The notes under the pieces are model-generated. The model made no database searches. It was not told the origin of the DNA and was given only the letters and a program-made list of their open reading frames with translations. From Chionoecetes opilio (taxonomy: Eukaryota; Arthropoda; Malacostraca; Decapoda; Majidae), in assembly GCA_016584305.1 (NCBI GenBank), contig JACEEZ010006466.1:152501-216500 (forward strand): DNA of 64,000 nt, given 5' to 3'. Both the position numbers and the translations under genes were made by a program. Shown piece after piece: positions 34,522-48,435 of the stretch. Numbering within the stretch: the first letter of the stretch is position 1; the number at the start of each line of letters is the position of its first letter.

Positions 34522-36540
34522 GACTATAAGTATTAATTTACATAACCCTTGAGTAAAACAGAAACAAGTCACTCCAAGATGTCAGAACACTACCACTCAA
34601 AAGTGCCCTAATTTTACTATGCATGTCTCAGTATACGGGTCCTGGGTTTGTACATACGTGCCTTCCTTGTGTGTTAGGGGGGAGGTGTTACTACGTGGCA
34701 TGCATATTATGTGGGTTTTTTTTCTATCTTCTTCCCCGCAGGAGTGTGTATATATTGTGGAGTGTGGAGGAGGGATAGCAGGAGTGTGTATATAAGTTAT
34801 TCCCCGGCAGATCCCTCGGGCGCCTCCCTGAGCACCTGGGAAAACACGGCACACCTGCATTGATTAGGTTGGAGATCTGGTTGAGGGGGTTATGCATGCA
34901 GGAGGGAGTCAGAAAGGAGGGAGGTAGAGAGGAGGGAGGTAGAGAGGAGGAGGTAGAGAGGAGGATGAGGAATAATAATACTGATGATAATGGTAATACG
35001 ATTGATAAAAGGAGGGAGTCAGAGAGAAAGAGGAGGAATAATGCTGATAATAATTATAATAAGATTGATAAAGTTAAAAAGAGGACGATGAAGAAGAACG
35101 AAAAGAAGAAGAGATAATGATTAAGAGGAGGAGGAGGAATAATGCTGATAATAATGATGATAAGATTGATAAAAATTATAGGAAGACGATGATGTTAGAA
35201 TGAAAAGGAGAAGAGATAAATGAGAAAGAGGAGGAGGAGGAACAATGCTGATAATAATGATGATAAGATTGCTGAAGATAATAATAAGACGATGAAGAAG
35301 AACGAAGGGAAGAAGAGATAAATGAGAAAGAGGAGGAGGAGGAGAAGACCAAGAAGATAAGAGAATGCGTTTGAAAGGATAAAAATGATCAAATTATGAT
35401 GGTGGTGGTGTTGGTGTTGGTAGGAGTGGTAGTAGAGGGTGGGGATGGTCCATGTATTGGGTAGGAAGACCTGGTATTAAAGGTATGATTGGTATGGTGG
35501 GTGAGGTGTGTGTGTGTGTGGGAGTGAGTACAAGTATGGTGTGTTACTGTAACTGTAATATGGTGAAAGATCAATGTATCTATCAATGCCCAGTGTGATT
35601 CAGGGCAATGTAAAGGCAATATATTTACAACCAATACAAGAAAGATAAACACATAAACATTGGAGTCTTGTCACTGAGATGCGTGATAAATGTGACTTTA
35701 ACAGACAGGCGGAGTGGAGGGAGTAGGGAAGGGAGTAAAAGTGGAGCAGGGAGGGTGACAGGGATAGATGAGGTGGAGTTTTTTGAGTGAGTGGAAGGAG
35801 GTGAGAGAGGTGGTGAAGGTATGGGTGGAGGGTGGGAGGGGTTGTGTGTGTGGAAAAGGGTGGGAGGGTATGGATGGAGGGTGGGAGGAGAGGGTGGACG
35901 ATGAGGGTGACAGAGATAGATTAGGTGGAGCAATGTTTTTGAAGTGGGTGGAAGGAGATGGTGATGGTATGGGTGGAGGGTGGGAGCTGTTGTGTGTGTG
36001 TGTGTGTGTGTAAAAGGGCTTGAGGGCATGCAAGGGAGGGGCAAGGAGGAATGTGCATGAGACCAAACAGGTATACTACATGACGTCAACTTCGAGTATG
36101 AATATAGTAGGGCGTGGACCCCCCCCCCCCCCCTCTATCACCACCACCACCACCTTGCTTGCTCGCAGGTATAAAGAACCAGTAGTGCACGTCAGCCTGG
36201 TTTGCTTTGGCTGTGTCTGTAGTTTGCTGGGCCAGGAAGAAAACACAAAACCTTGACTCGGTGCTTCTTCTTTGTTTTCTTCTTGTCTTCTTGTTGTTTT
36301 TTTTGAGTGCTTTGTTCCCTTTTACCTGTAGACCTGAACCCACTCTACATTTCCCCCCCTCCCCTCACCCCCTGGTCATTCTCTTATATGTATTATTTCT
36401 GGTCTTTGCCTTGCTTTCTCCCTGACCATAATATTGATCCTGCTAACCACCTAAAACATGTATGGAGGAGGTGAAACAGAAGTTGGAATATGTTTTGCAG
36501 TAACTTTTTATTTCATCTTTTATTATTCTTTATTTTCTTT
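34522..36540. other. Gene-free stretch
   Basis: No coding frame is recognised. A purine-rich tandem repeat at 34970-35350 has units of about 100 bp built on AATGCTGATAATAATGATGA. A GT-rich region with repeated GGTGGAGGGTGGGAG words lies at 35760-36010, and a C run at 36120-36133. Confidence 0.5.
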
Positions 36541-36620
36541 TTACAAAGGACTGGTCAAGGTAAAAAAAAAAGAAGTAGCAAAATGCCCGCTTAGCTGCCA
36601 GTCCCTATAAAGAAGACAAT
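36541..36620 (-). repeat. Dispersed repeat F, inverted copy
   Basis: The reverse complement reads GTCTTCTTTATAGGGACTGG, then GCTAAGCGGGC, and ends GACCAGTCCTTTGT, matching the copies at 3.65 and 6.61 kb. Confidence 0.6.
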
Positions 36621-36734
36621 CTTTGTTGTTTAATTGTGTATTTCAGGTGATAGGGAAGCGAGAATACTTCATCTACTGACTTATTACCTGCTTTCTTCTC
36701 GTATTTATTTTACTCCCATCTCTCACTCTGGTAT

Positions 36735-36845
36735 GCCTCTCCCTTCCTCCTCCTCCTCCTCCTCCTCCTCCTCCTCCTCCTCCTCCTCCTCCTCCTCCTC
36801 CTCCTCCTCCTCCTCCTCCTCCTCCTCCTCCTCCTTTTCCTCCTC
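36735..36845 (+). repeat. (CCT)n microsatellite
   Basis: A CCT array of about 34 units. Similar arrays follow at 37618-37855, 40970-41145, 45931-45989, 46496-46630 and 47937-47990, with the complementary (GGA)n at 47540-47680. Confidence 0.95.
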
Positions 36846-36954
36846 CATCATTCCCTCCCTCCTTCTCTTCCTCCTCCATGTCCTCGTCCTATGTGTGTCG
36901 TATCGATATTTCCTCTCTCACTCTCCCTTTTCTCTCACTAAATAGGTCAAAATA

Positions 36955-37350
36955 GGGTTTAGCGTTGGAGTAATCACAAAACTGACTCCAAATTCGTGTT
37001 CAGCATGACTCAAAGCCGCAATGAACCAATTTTCATGAGAATCTGAGATGTTAAAATTTTCACCAAAATCTGCAGGAACCCCTTTGGAATTTTTGGGTTT
37101 TTTATGAAAAATATTTTTTTCTTCAAATAACTCAAAAACGATGCAGAGCAAGCAAAAATTGCATAGGATAGTAAATTTAGCCGGCAAAGACCTTTCATTC
37201 AAGCTATAGTGAAATAATATTAGAATGTAAATAATTGAGAAAATGACATTCTTTTTTTTTTTTCACAAAACTTCAATTTCCTCGAAATATTGTCAAACAA
37301 ATGTTGTCGAATCCAGCACAATAACTTTTAAACAGACTAGACGCGTACTG
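36955..37350. repeat. Dispersed repeat G, copy 1
   Basis: It begins near TGACTCCAAATTCGTGTTCA and shares that 24-base block and the same order of AT-rich blocks (TTTTATGAAAAT, ATAACTMAAAAC, GAGAAAATRRCAT, CAAAA...TTTCNTCGA) with 61885-62300. Between the blocks the copies are diverged. No conserved reading frame is evident. Its origin is unknown. Confidence 0.6.
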
Positions 37351-37617
37351 TAGAGTAGATGGATTTTGATACTGGCCTGCGAATTTATATTATATCGTCC
37401 CGGATCGATTAGTGTTAGTGGTAGTTGTAGTTAGCATACTTCATATTTTATCATTCTTCACTACGAAACTTCCATGTTCCTATCTTCTTTAGGGGCATGG
37501 TATCCTTTTCCAACTGTCCTCTTACATGTAGTTGATAGTTAGTAGTATGTAGTTCAGCAGATACCCTCGTTATAGCCCAATAGGTCTCCTGGTATCTGTT
37601 ATTCCTATGTATATGCA

Positions 37618-37855
37618 TTCCTCCTCCTCCTCCTCCTCGTCCTCCTTTCCTCCTCCTCCTACCTCCTCCTCCTCCTCCTCCTCCTCCTCCTCCTCCTCCT
37701 CCTCCTCCTCCTCCTCCTACCTCTTCCTCCTCCTCCTCCTCCTCCTCCTCCTCCTTTCCTCCTCCTCCTACTCTCCTCCTCCTCCTCCTCCTCCTCCTCC
37801 TCCTCCTCCTACCTCTTCCTCCTCCTCATTCACCTCCTCCTCTTCCACCTCCTCC
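37618..37855 (+). repeat. (CCT)n array with CTA interruptions
   Basis: CCT units are interrupted by single TTT, TAC and TCT variants over about 240 bp. Confidence 0.95.
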
Positions 37856-38115
37856 CACCCGTATATTGTCATGTTCCCAGCCTGTTACATAGACCATACC
37901 AAGCCACTCTGTTACTTTACTATTGTTTGCCTTATACGAGATGGGCGCCACTGTGTGTGTTTGCATGGGTGGTGGGCGTCGCTGTGTGTTTGCTGTGTGT
38001 CCTGTGCGCCTGTCCGTGTGTGTGTGGCTGTTGTTTACATTGTCTTGACCCCTGACCTTATTTATTTTCTTTTTTGTATTTGCATATCTGATTTTTGTTT
38101 TACCTTTCGTTACGC

Positions 38116-39565
<1,450 letters not shown>

Positions 39566-39568
39566 TAT

Positions 39569-39569
<1 letters not shown>

Positions 39570-39605
<36 letters not shown>

Positions 39606-39912
39606 CTGTCTCGGACGGTAGGCTCTGGAGGTTCACTTGAGGGCTATGATGGTCACCCTCGCCCGTGGTGGCGCAGGCAGGATTTTTATAGTGACGCCTG
39701 TAGAGGCTCAAGCCGCCCCCCTGTGTCCTCCGATGCACTCACAGGTAAAGTTGATAGGCAGGGCATGTGGCCACTTAGCATGTGGCTTACCACAAGCCAC
39801 ATGTGGCTTAGGCCACTCGACGGTCCAGAAAGGTTTTGGTTTCTTCGGGGATCGAACTCGGGTCACTGAGAACGCCAGTTGGAGACGCTAACCACTCCGC
39901 TATCGCCTCCCC
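39570..39912 (-). mobile_element. tRNA-derived SINE (family B), complete-looking copy
   Basis: On the minus strand the head (39912-39845) reads GGGGAGGCGATAGCGGAGTG with an A box (TAGCGGAGTGGTTAGCG) and a B box (GAGTTCGATCC) at normal spacing. A body of about 240 bp follows, and a 31-base T run at 39570-39600 is its A tail on the minus strand. The body includes a palindromic block at about 39750-39815 (CCACATG/CATGTGG words). A truncated copy in the other orientation lies at 23731-24002. Box positions support RNA polymerase III promoter ancestry. Confidence 0.75.
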
Positions 39913-40013
39913 ATCAGACTCCCCTCAGACTGATGTAATTGGTATTAAGTTGCTCAATTACTTGTCTTAATTAGGTCACTGTGTAATTTATAATGTGTAT
40001 CATTACTGTATAT

Positions 40014-40082
<69 letters not shown>

Positions 40083-40177
40083 CATTTATGCGCAGAATAA
40101 CCCCTTGTATGATATATTTACGAACATATGTGCTGAGCCACTAATTGATTGACTTATTAATATGAAATTACTCACGT

Positions 40178-40234
<57 letters not shown>

Positions 40235-40721
40235 ACTGAACCATTTATATCTAATGTTATATCAATCGCCTCGCATCATGTTCTCTGGTCTAATGTTTCT
40301 CGTTGTTGTGTTGTTTCAGGTGAGTCATGACGTCATCACGAAAGGGGAGTGCACGTGGTGGCGGGGTAATGGCAGGGGTGGTGTAGGTATGTACCTTCCT
40401 TGAGGCACCCTGTCATGCCCTGTTATTTACCCCCTACCTTTCTCTGGTGAACTTCTGTCATGGTTTCGGTAAGATCAAGATTTTTTTCCCGTCAACAAAG
40501 GGTACTTAGATATGTTCCTGTTTTTAGTACCACAGGAAGAGGAACGACGGTAAGCTTAAGTTTTTTCCCGTCAACAAAGGTCACTTAGATAAAATTATGT
40601 CCCTGTCTTCCTTACCAGTAAAGGGAGAGGTGTTCTATGTTCTGTGTTTTGCTTGGGTGGTTATTTAGAACATCAGAAACACGTGTTATGAAGTACTGTC
40701 ACGGTGTTGTTGTTACTGTTA

Positions 40722-40752
<31 letters not shown>

Positions 40753-40965
40753 TGATGAAATGCATGTGGTGAGATAGGATGTTGGAATGTGTGGGTTAAG
40801 GCTAAAGGCGGCGCGGTGAGGAGAACATTCGAGTATTAGTAGCAATAATTATTGATTTGAAGAAAGGAGGGTAGCAAGGGAGGAATAGAGGGAAGGAGGG
40901 AGGATGTGTGTGCTTGTGATAGGAGGAGGAGGGGGAGGAGGGAGCAATGCACTGAATCTTGAATG
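39913..40965. other. Gene-free stretch
   Basis: It holds GT arrays at 40016-40080 and 40182-40231 and a 95-bp direct duplication at about 40470-40600 (TTTTTTCCCGTCAACAAAGG twice). No gene was found. Confidence 0.55.
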
Positions 40966-40969
40966 TTTT

Positions 40970-41145
40970 ATCTCCTCCTCCTCCTCCTCTTCCTCCTCCT
41001 CCTCCTCCTCCTCCTCCTCCTCCTCCTCCTCCTCCTCCTCCTCCTCCTCCTCCTCTCCTCCTCCTCCTCTCCTCCTCCTCCTCCTCCTCCTCCTCCCTCC
41101 TCCTCCTCCTCCTCCTCCTCCTCCTCCTCCTCCCTCCTCCTCCTA
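40970..41145 (+). repeat. (CCT)n microsatellite
   Basis: A CCT array of about 175 bp. Four slips change the register. Confidence 0.95.
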
Positions 41146-41490
41146 CTTTAAAATCCCTGTAATTTTATCTAACTAATAAATGACCTAAGATTAACTCGTC
41201 CCATTCAGTCTCTCACGCTTACCCCTCCTGGATGATTGTGTTTCTTTTTAACCATTTTTTTCTCATTTTGTGATTCTCTTCTACAAGTTGTATGATTTTC
41301 TCCTTCATTGCACTCTTAACCTTTTCCTCTGATACTCTTTACCTTCATCCTTAACTCTTTACCCATCTCTATCCTTCTGGTTCTATCTTTCATTCTTCAT
41401 TCTATCTGGTTCTTCTATCTTTTCCTTCCTTCTCCTTTACTTGCATTCCTCTCCTTGACCGCCTCTCATGTCTACTCTTAACCCCTTTTG

Positions 41491-41743
41491 GTGGGTGGGT
41501 GGGTGGGTGGGTGTGTTTGGTAAGTAGGTGGGTGGTGTGTGGCGGGTGGGTGGGTGAGCAGTTGGGTGGGTGGGTAGGTGGGTGGGTGGGTGGGTGGGTA
41601 GGTGGGTGGGTGGGTGGGTGTGTTTGGTAAGTAGGTGGGTGGGTGGGGTGGGTTGGTGTGTTTGGTAAGTAGGTGGGTGGGTGGGTGGGCGGGTGGTGGG
41701 TGGGCAGGTGGGTGGGTGGGCAGGTGGGTGGGTGGGTAGGTGG
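41491..41743 (+). repeat. (GGGT)n-rich array
   Basis: GGGT units are interspersed with a longer word (TGTTTGGTAAGTAGGTGGG) that occurs three times, at about 41513, 41620 and 41658. G runs at regular spacing could form quadruplexes. Confidence 0.85.
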
Positions 41744-41774
41744 TGTTACATCTCACGAAGTCCCGGTGCCCCAG

Positions 41775-42109
41775 TCCTCCTCTCTCTCTCTCTTCTCTCA
41801 TCTCGTCATCTTCTCTCTCTCTCTTCCTCTCCTCTCTCTACCTCTCGTCTCTCTTCTCTCTTTCTTGGGTCGCGGGCTTGATTTGTTTTTCTCTCCTCTG
41901 CTCTCTCTGGGCTCCGTGCTCGTGTGTCAGTGGCTTGGGTGTTGTGTCTCTTTTGTTCATCGTGCTCTCGTCTCTCTCGTCGTCTCTCTCGTCTTGTCTC
42001 TCTCTCTCTCTCCTCCGCTCTCCTCTCGTCTCTTGCTCTCTCAGCTGGCTTCGGTCTCCTCTCGTCCTCCTCTCTCCTCTCTGGTCTCTCCTCTCTCCTC
42101 TCCTCTCTC

Positions 42110-42181
<72 letters not shown>

Positions 42182-42197
42182 TCGCTCGATCTTTTTC

Positions 42198-42229
<32 letters not shown>

Positions 42230-42247
42230 CTCCCTCTCTCTCTCTCT

Positions 42248-42279
<32 letters not shown>

Positions 42280-42286
42280 TCCTCCC

Positions 42287-42308
<22 letters not shown>
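41775..42308 (+). repeat. (CT)n-rich region
   Basis: Degenerate CT sequence with a pure core at about 42124-42178. Neither strand shows real coding character. Confidence 0.9.
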
Positions 42309-42318
<10 letters not shown>

Positions 42319-42559
42319 TTTTACCTTATTTTTTGTCATTGCAGGAAATTGAAACTGTGTTCAGTATGTCGGCCTTTTTTTATTATTATTATCTCTTCTC
42401 TCTCTCTCCGTCTTTCAACCGTGACGAAGGAAATTTGTGTGAGAGTATTATTTTATATTTTTTATATTTTTCCTCCTCGCTTTCTTCCTCTTCTTTGTTG
42501 TGCTTGGTATGCTGATGTGCGTGGCTGTCTGGTGGTTGATCGAGCTTTGTATTAAGGTC

Positions 42560-42790
<231 letters not shown>

Positions 42791-42844
42791 ACATGACTGT
42801 CACGTGTAAACCCAGCACACCATTATAATGATTTTTCCTCCACC

Positions 42845-42929
<85 letters not shown>

Positions 42930-42931
<2 letters not shown>

Positions 42932-45425
42932 ACTCCTGATTAGTTTTCGATTCTTTCCTCTCCCTGATATTCTCTGTGATTCCTCTCCTTCCCTTCATAT
43001 TTCCATTTCCGAATTATTACCATATTCTCTTCATTTCTTATTATACTTCTTTATTATCATATGATTTCTATTCATTATTCTTATATAAGGTGGTTTTTCA
43101 GTCATTTTTACTAGGTTCTGAATGAGTCATTTTCACATCATATTTTTCTCACCTATTAAAGTTCAAGTTTTTTTAATATCTTGTCGACACTGAATTCCAC
43201 GTATTAGCAGCGAGGATTTCCTTGGTATTAATTTTGACGTCTTTTCATAGATTATTATTATTCTTTATTATTATTATTATCAATTTTGGCGTCTTTTCAT
43301 CTCACATTCACGCATGACTTAATTGTTCTTTTCCTATAACTCAGTAAGCATCTCCAAACACCCTTCCCTCTCCATCCTGCTTAAGTCTCCTCTACTCTCT
43401 CTCTCCCTACCGGTATCTATCTCTCTGTATCATAATATTGCTTTACCAGCCTCCAGCCTCTCTATACGTCCTCTCTTGTGTAAGGTATTTCCGTTCTTCC
43501 CCTCTTATCCTCTCGATGTTTGTATCCACTCCACTCCGCTTGCCTGCCACTGCCCGTGATGCGTGCTTCCTCCTATCTTCCCTCCCTTCTTTCCTTCCTT
43601 CCTACATGTTTCCCTTATTACTTATCTCCCTCCCTTGCATCCCTCTTTTATCTCTCTTTCCCTCCCCTTCACGTGCCGCCCAACCATTCATTATCTTCCT
43701 CGTAATAAAATAGGGAGGGACGCACCGCCAGCCCCGTTAACCTGTGGCATCCAGGTTAGTGTTCCGCGCCTCCCAGCTCCTCCCTCCGTCACCTCCAGGT
43801 CATGGCGTGCCCCTGAGTGCATTGACGTGCCCCTGAGTGCATTGGCGTGCCCCTGAGTGCATTGGCGTGCCCCTGAGTGCCCTTAGGTGAGGCTCAGGGC
43901 GGCATCCTCAAAATACCAACGGCAGCTTCCCGTCACAGGCGCTTGCTTGCTAACTGCTGCCACGCACGGGAGGGGATAAGGAGGTAGGGGGGAAGGGGGG
44001 TTAGTAAGAAGGTAGGGGTGACGGGGGGGCTCATAAGGAGGTAGGGATGAGGGAGGGGGGGTTAATAAGGAGGCAGGGGTGAGGGAGGGGGGTTAGTAAG
44101 GAGGTAGGGGTGAGGGAGGGGAGTTGATAAGGAGGTAGGGGTGAGGGGGAAGGGGGAGGGGGGTTAATAAGAAGACAGGGGGAAGGGGGAGAAAGGGAAC
44201 TACCTTATATATAATTGAAGGTGATGGCAGGTGCTCCAGTCTTCACTATACCATGTCCACTATTTTTCCGTGGCTAACCTGAATTAATTTGACCTGAATT
44301 CTTTACACTACTCTGTAATAATCACTCGCGGGGTTAAATTCTCCGTAAAATTTACCCTGCGTTCTTTCCTCTTTCTTCTTGTATTATTTTTAGTTTAAGC
44401 TTTATTAGTGAAGGAAATGCTTGTTGTTGCCACCACTACCGGCATTTAAAAAGGATGGGGGGAGGGGGGCACGTACTTCCGCATGCTTGCACACCCCACC
44501 ACCACTTCCCCGACACCGCTTTCCCCACCACCACTTCCCCGACACCCCCTTCCCCACCACCACTTCCCCAACACCCCCTTCCCCACCACCACTTCCCCGA
44601 CACCCCCACCCCTTCCTGCCCGTCGCCTTAGAGCCCCGTGGGAGGAAACGCTGAAGGTGCCGCAGATAAGAACCAGCAAATTGCCAAGCGTTTCAAACCA
44701 GCAAATGAAAAATACAAAGTCAGGGAGGAAGCGAAAAATATATAGAAACGAGAACATAAATATAGTTTGAGGCAAAATAGGAACCAGGAAATGAAAAATA
44801 CAAAATCTGAGAGGAAGCGAATAATATGTAGAAACGAGAACGTAAATTCAAGTTTAATTAAGGGAATATAAAAATTTGTTTCACTTCTCTATATAAGTAA
44901 AGGACAAAGGAGAACATTTTGAATCATTCGTTACCTAAAAGATTAGAACGAATGAGAGGAAAGATGATACATAAAAATACAAAATCGGAGAGGAAGCGAA
45001 GAATACGTGGAAACTAGAACAAAAAGTGAAGTTTGGGAAAATATAAGAATTTGTGTCACTTCTCTATAGAAGTAAAGGATTAAGGAGAACATTTTAAATA
45101 AGTCGTTACCTAAAAGACAAGAACGAATGAGAGGAAAGATGAAGGAAAGATTATGTTTTTGCGTCTTGTTAGTAAAATATCAGAAAGAAAGGAAATGCTG
45201 GCTAGGTGAATGTCAAGAAAGGATTAAAGAGCAGGAGGAAATGCAAACAATGAAGATGAAAGATATGGGGAAAGAAGACGGAAGGAAATAATGATGGAAG
45301 AAAGAGATAGGGAGGAGGAGGAGGGGGCGGCGACCGGGAATTGTCAAGGGGAATTAAGAAGGCCATGTAATTTTTTCCTTCTTGTTGTAACCTTGCTGCC
45401 TTGATGAGTTGGAGGAAGAAGGTGG
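42930..45425. other. Gene-free stretch with several small tandem repeats
   Basis: A 20-bp unit (GTGCCCCTGAGTGCATTG) lies at 43803-43880 in about four copies. A G-rich unit (AAGGAGGTAGGGGTGAGGG) lies at 43975-44180 in about six copies. A C-rich unit (CCACCACCACTTCCCCGACA) lies at 44499-44605 in about four copies, and a 180-bp tandem duplication is listed separately. No gene was recognised. Confidence 0.6.
44788..45144 (+). repeat. ~180-bp tandem duplication
   Basis: Copy one (44788-44969) and copy two (44970-45144) align along their whole length. Both contain GAGGAAGCGAA, CACTTCTCTATA and GAACGAATGAGAGGAAAGAT. A partial older unit precedes them at about 44703-44770. Confidence 0.85.
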
Positions 45426-45429
45426 AGAA

Positions 45430-45489
<60 letters not shown>

Positions 45490-45495
45490 GGTGGT
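45430..45495 (+). repeat. (GAT)n to (GGT)n array
   Basis: About 15 GAT units change to GGT units at 45474. A (CAC)n tract follows at 45597-45618. Confidence 0.9.
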
Positions 45496-45777
45496 GACGG
45501 AAGTAAGAAAGGAACCGTAATTGAAGGTACAAAAAAATGGTGTTGATTAAGTATGAAATTACGAAGGTGACGCAAGGAATTTTTTTGTTGTTGACACCAC
45601 CACCACCACCACCACTACTACCACTAACAACAACAACAACACTAATAACGACAACAACAATAACAATAACAACACCTGTCACCTCATTTAATAACGCTGA
45701 CATTTTACCCTTTCCTGTCTGTCTGTATGTGTGTTTATTTGTCCTTCTGACTGTGTATGTATACGCATGAATGAGCG

Positions 45778-45779
<2 letters not shown>

Positions 45780-45845
<66 letters not shown>

Positions 45846-45989
45846 ATTTTTGTGCGCTATTGCGTTGTGTGTACGTCAGAGTGGGTGAGTGCGTTTTTGT
45901 GTGGCTTCTGAAGGGAGGTGGATGTTTGTGTCCTCCTCCTCCTCCTCCTCCTCCTCCTCCTCCTCCTCCTCCTCCTCCTCCTCCTCCTA
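45780..45989 (+). repeat. (GT)n and (CCT)n arrays
   Basis: GT at 45780-45844 with one TCTG slip, then CCT at 45931-45989. Confidence 0.95.
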
Positions 45990-46495
45990 TCCTTACTGCT
46001 TGTTTATCTTTTCCTAGCCTGTACCTCCTCTCAACCTTACCCCCTTTCCTCATCTCCTTTTCCCTCTCCCTCCTTCTCCTATCCCATCTCCCTTTCCTTC
46101 CTTTCTTCTTACTTCCTCTTCTTCCACATTGCCTCTTCCACTTTCCCAACACTCCCTCTCTTCGTACACAAACGCCTTCCATTCAAGCACTTTTTTTTTT
46201 CTTTCTTTTTTCTACCTTTACTCGTTTTATTATTCTTTTTTGTCTTTTGTCCTAAAATATTCCCTCCACCTTGTCAAGTGTTATGCCGCCTCTTGGGTTT
46301 TGAATGATAATGCTCGTCATGGCTATTCTCGTCCCGCCCTTTAACTGTTCCGTCCTTTTTCGTCTTTGTTTACATTGTGTTGTGTTCTGTATTACCCCAT
46401 GTTGTTGTTATTGTTGCTATTTATTGTATTATTATTTTATGCTTGACTTTTTTTCTTTATCATTATTATCATCTTCATTATTGCTTTTTCATGTC

Positions 46496-46920
46496 CTCCT
46501 CCTCCTCCTCTCCTCCTCTCCTCCTCCTCCTCCTCCTCCTCCTCCTCCTCCTCCTCCTCCTCCTCTCCTCACGTCCTCCTCCTCTCCTCTCCTCCTCCTC
46601 TCTCCTCCTCCTCCTCCTCCTCCTCCTCATTAATCTAGCCTCACGTTCCACCCTTCTTTCTGTCTTTTCTTCCCTCCAGTTCTTTCCTTTAGTCTCCTCC
46701 CCTTCCCTCCCCTACCAACACCCCCCTTCCCCTCCTTCAGTCTCCTCTCCTCCCCTACCAACACCCCCCCCTTCCCCTCCTTCAGTCTCCTCTCCTCCCC
46801 TACCAACAACCCCCCTTCCCCTTCTTCAGTCTCCTCTCTCCCCTACCAACAACCCCCTTCCCCTCCTTCAGTCTCCTCTCCTCCCCTACCAACAACCCCC
46901 CATCCCCCCCACCCGAGACA
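46496..46920 (+). repeat. (CCT)n array and a 45-bp C-rich minisatellite
   Basis: CCT units run from 46496 to 46630. From about 46690 a unit of 43-45 bp (CCCTACCAACA then CCTTCAGTCTCCTC) repeats about five times. Confidence 0.85.
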
Positions 46921-47353
46921 ACCCTCCTTCCCTTCCCCTTTCCCCCTTTTCCCCTTTGTCTCTGGCTTTTCAACACTCCCTCCCTCCTTTCCGCCTTGCA
47001 TTGCACTGCCTCCCCGTTCCTAAGTTCCTCCTTAATGCTTATCACACAAGTCCATCCCAGTCCTTTTGTACGTGTAAGTAGTTCAAGCATTCTATTTTAC
47101 CTCTTTTCTTCTGTCTGTCTTCATTCAGTTTTTATGATTTTCTTGTCTTGTGTTTGTTTTCGTTTTTCTTGTTTAGTTTTGTGGTCTTCTTCTTTGTTAT
47201 TATGTTTGTCCCTTTGCTCTTCCTTTGTGTTCCTCTGTGGTCGTGTCTGTTCTGTCGCTGTTTTTCGCTATATTTAGTGTTTTTTGTTTCTCTTGTTTTC
47301 TTTTTTATCTTTGTCCTTTTTATTTGTAGTTATGTGTGTGTGTGTCTGTGTGG

Positions 47354-47460
<107 letters not shown>

Positions 47461-48322
47461 GCCTTCATTCAGTAAACGCAATGTGAGGGTTGACCTTTGC
47501 TTTGATGGATTATCTAGTTGGTGGCATTGCACAAGGAGGAGGAGCAAGGAAGGAGGAGGACGAGGAAGAGGAAGAGGAAGAGGAAGGAGGAGGAGGAGGA
47601 GGAGGAGGAGAGAGGAGGAGGAGGAGGAGGAGGAGGAGGAGGAGGAGGAGGAGGAGGAGGAGGAGGAGGAGGAGGAGGGGGCAACGATGAAGTGGAGGAA
47701 GACATGAAAGTGATAAGATGAAAGGAATGCAGATGAAGAAAGGAAAGGAAATGCACAAATTGGGTCGTTTTGGAATGAGACAGACAGACAGACGAAGAGG
47801 TAACGACGGGGCGGAGGATGATTGCATGGAAAGAAAAGGAAGAGGAAAAGCAGGAAGAAAAGGAGGACACAGGAAATGGGGCGATGAAAGGAGAGCAGAC
47901 GAGGTTCACAGACTGAGAAATGAAACACCGCATCACTCCACTCCTCCTCCTCCTCCTCCTCCTCCTCCTCCTCCTCCTCCTCCTCCTCCAAGCTTCGGCT
48001 GGAGGGATGGGTGGGTGGGGAGGAGCCTTCTACTTCCTATCCTTTCTCTCTTATTATCTAGTTAGTGTAGTGTAGTTAAAGCAAACAGTCTTGTAAGGAC
48101 CTATCGGTCTGTTGCTGTTTGTGTTTCCTTTGTATTCCTTTGTATTCCTTTGTATTCCTCCTCCTCCTCCTCTCACCTTTACTCCTACCGGCATCTCATC
48201 CTCTCCTTCCCTCCCTCCCTTCCTCCCTCCCTTCTCTCCCTCTCTCCCTTCCTACCTCCCTCCCTCCTTTCACTCAGATGACATTTCCACGTCTTTGTCC
48301 AGTGACGTCATCAGCCTCAACC

Positions 48323-48435
<113 letters not shown>

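Noticed and set aside
36955..37350. A diverged viral or coding insertion
   Set aside because: Neither copy of this repeat holds a shared reading frame, and the frames that exist are short and differ between the copies.
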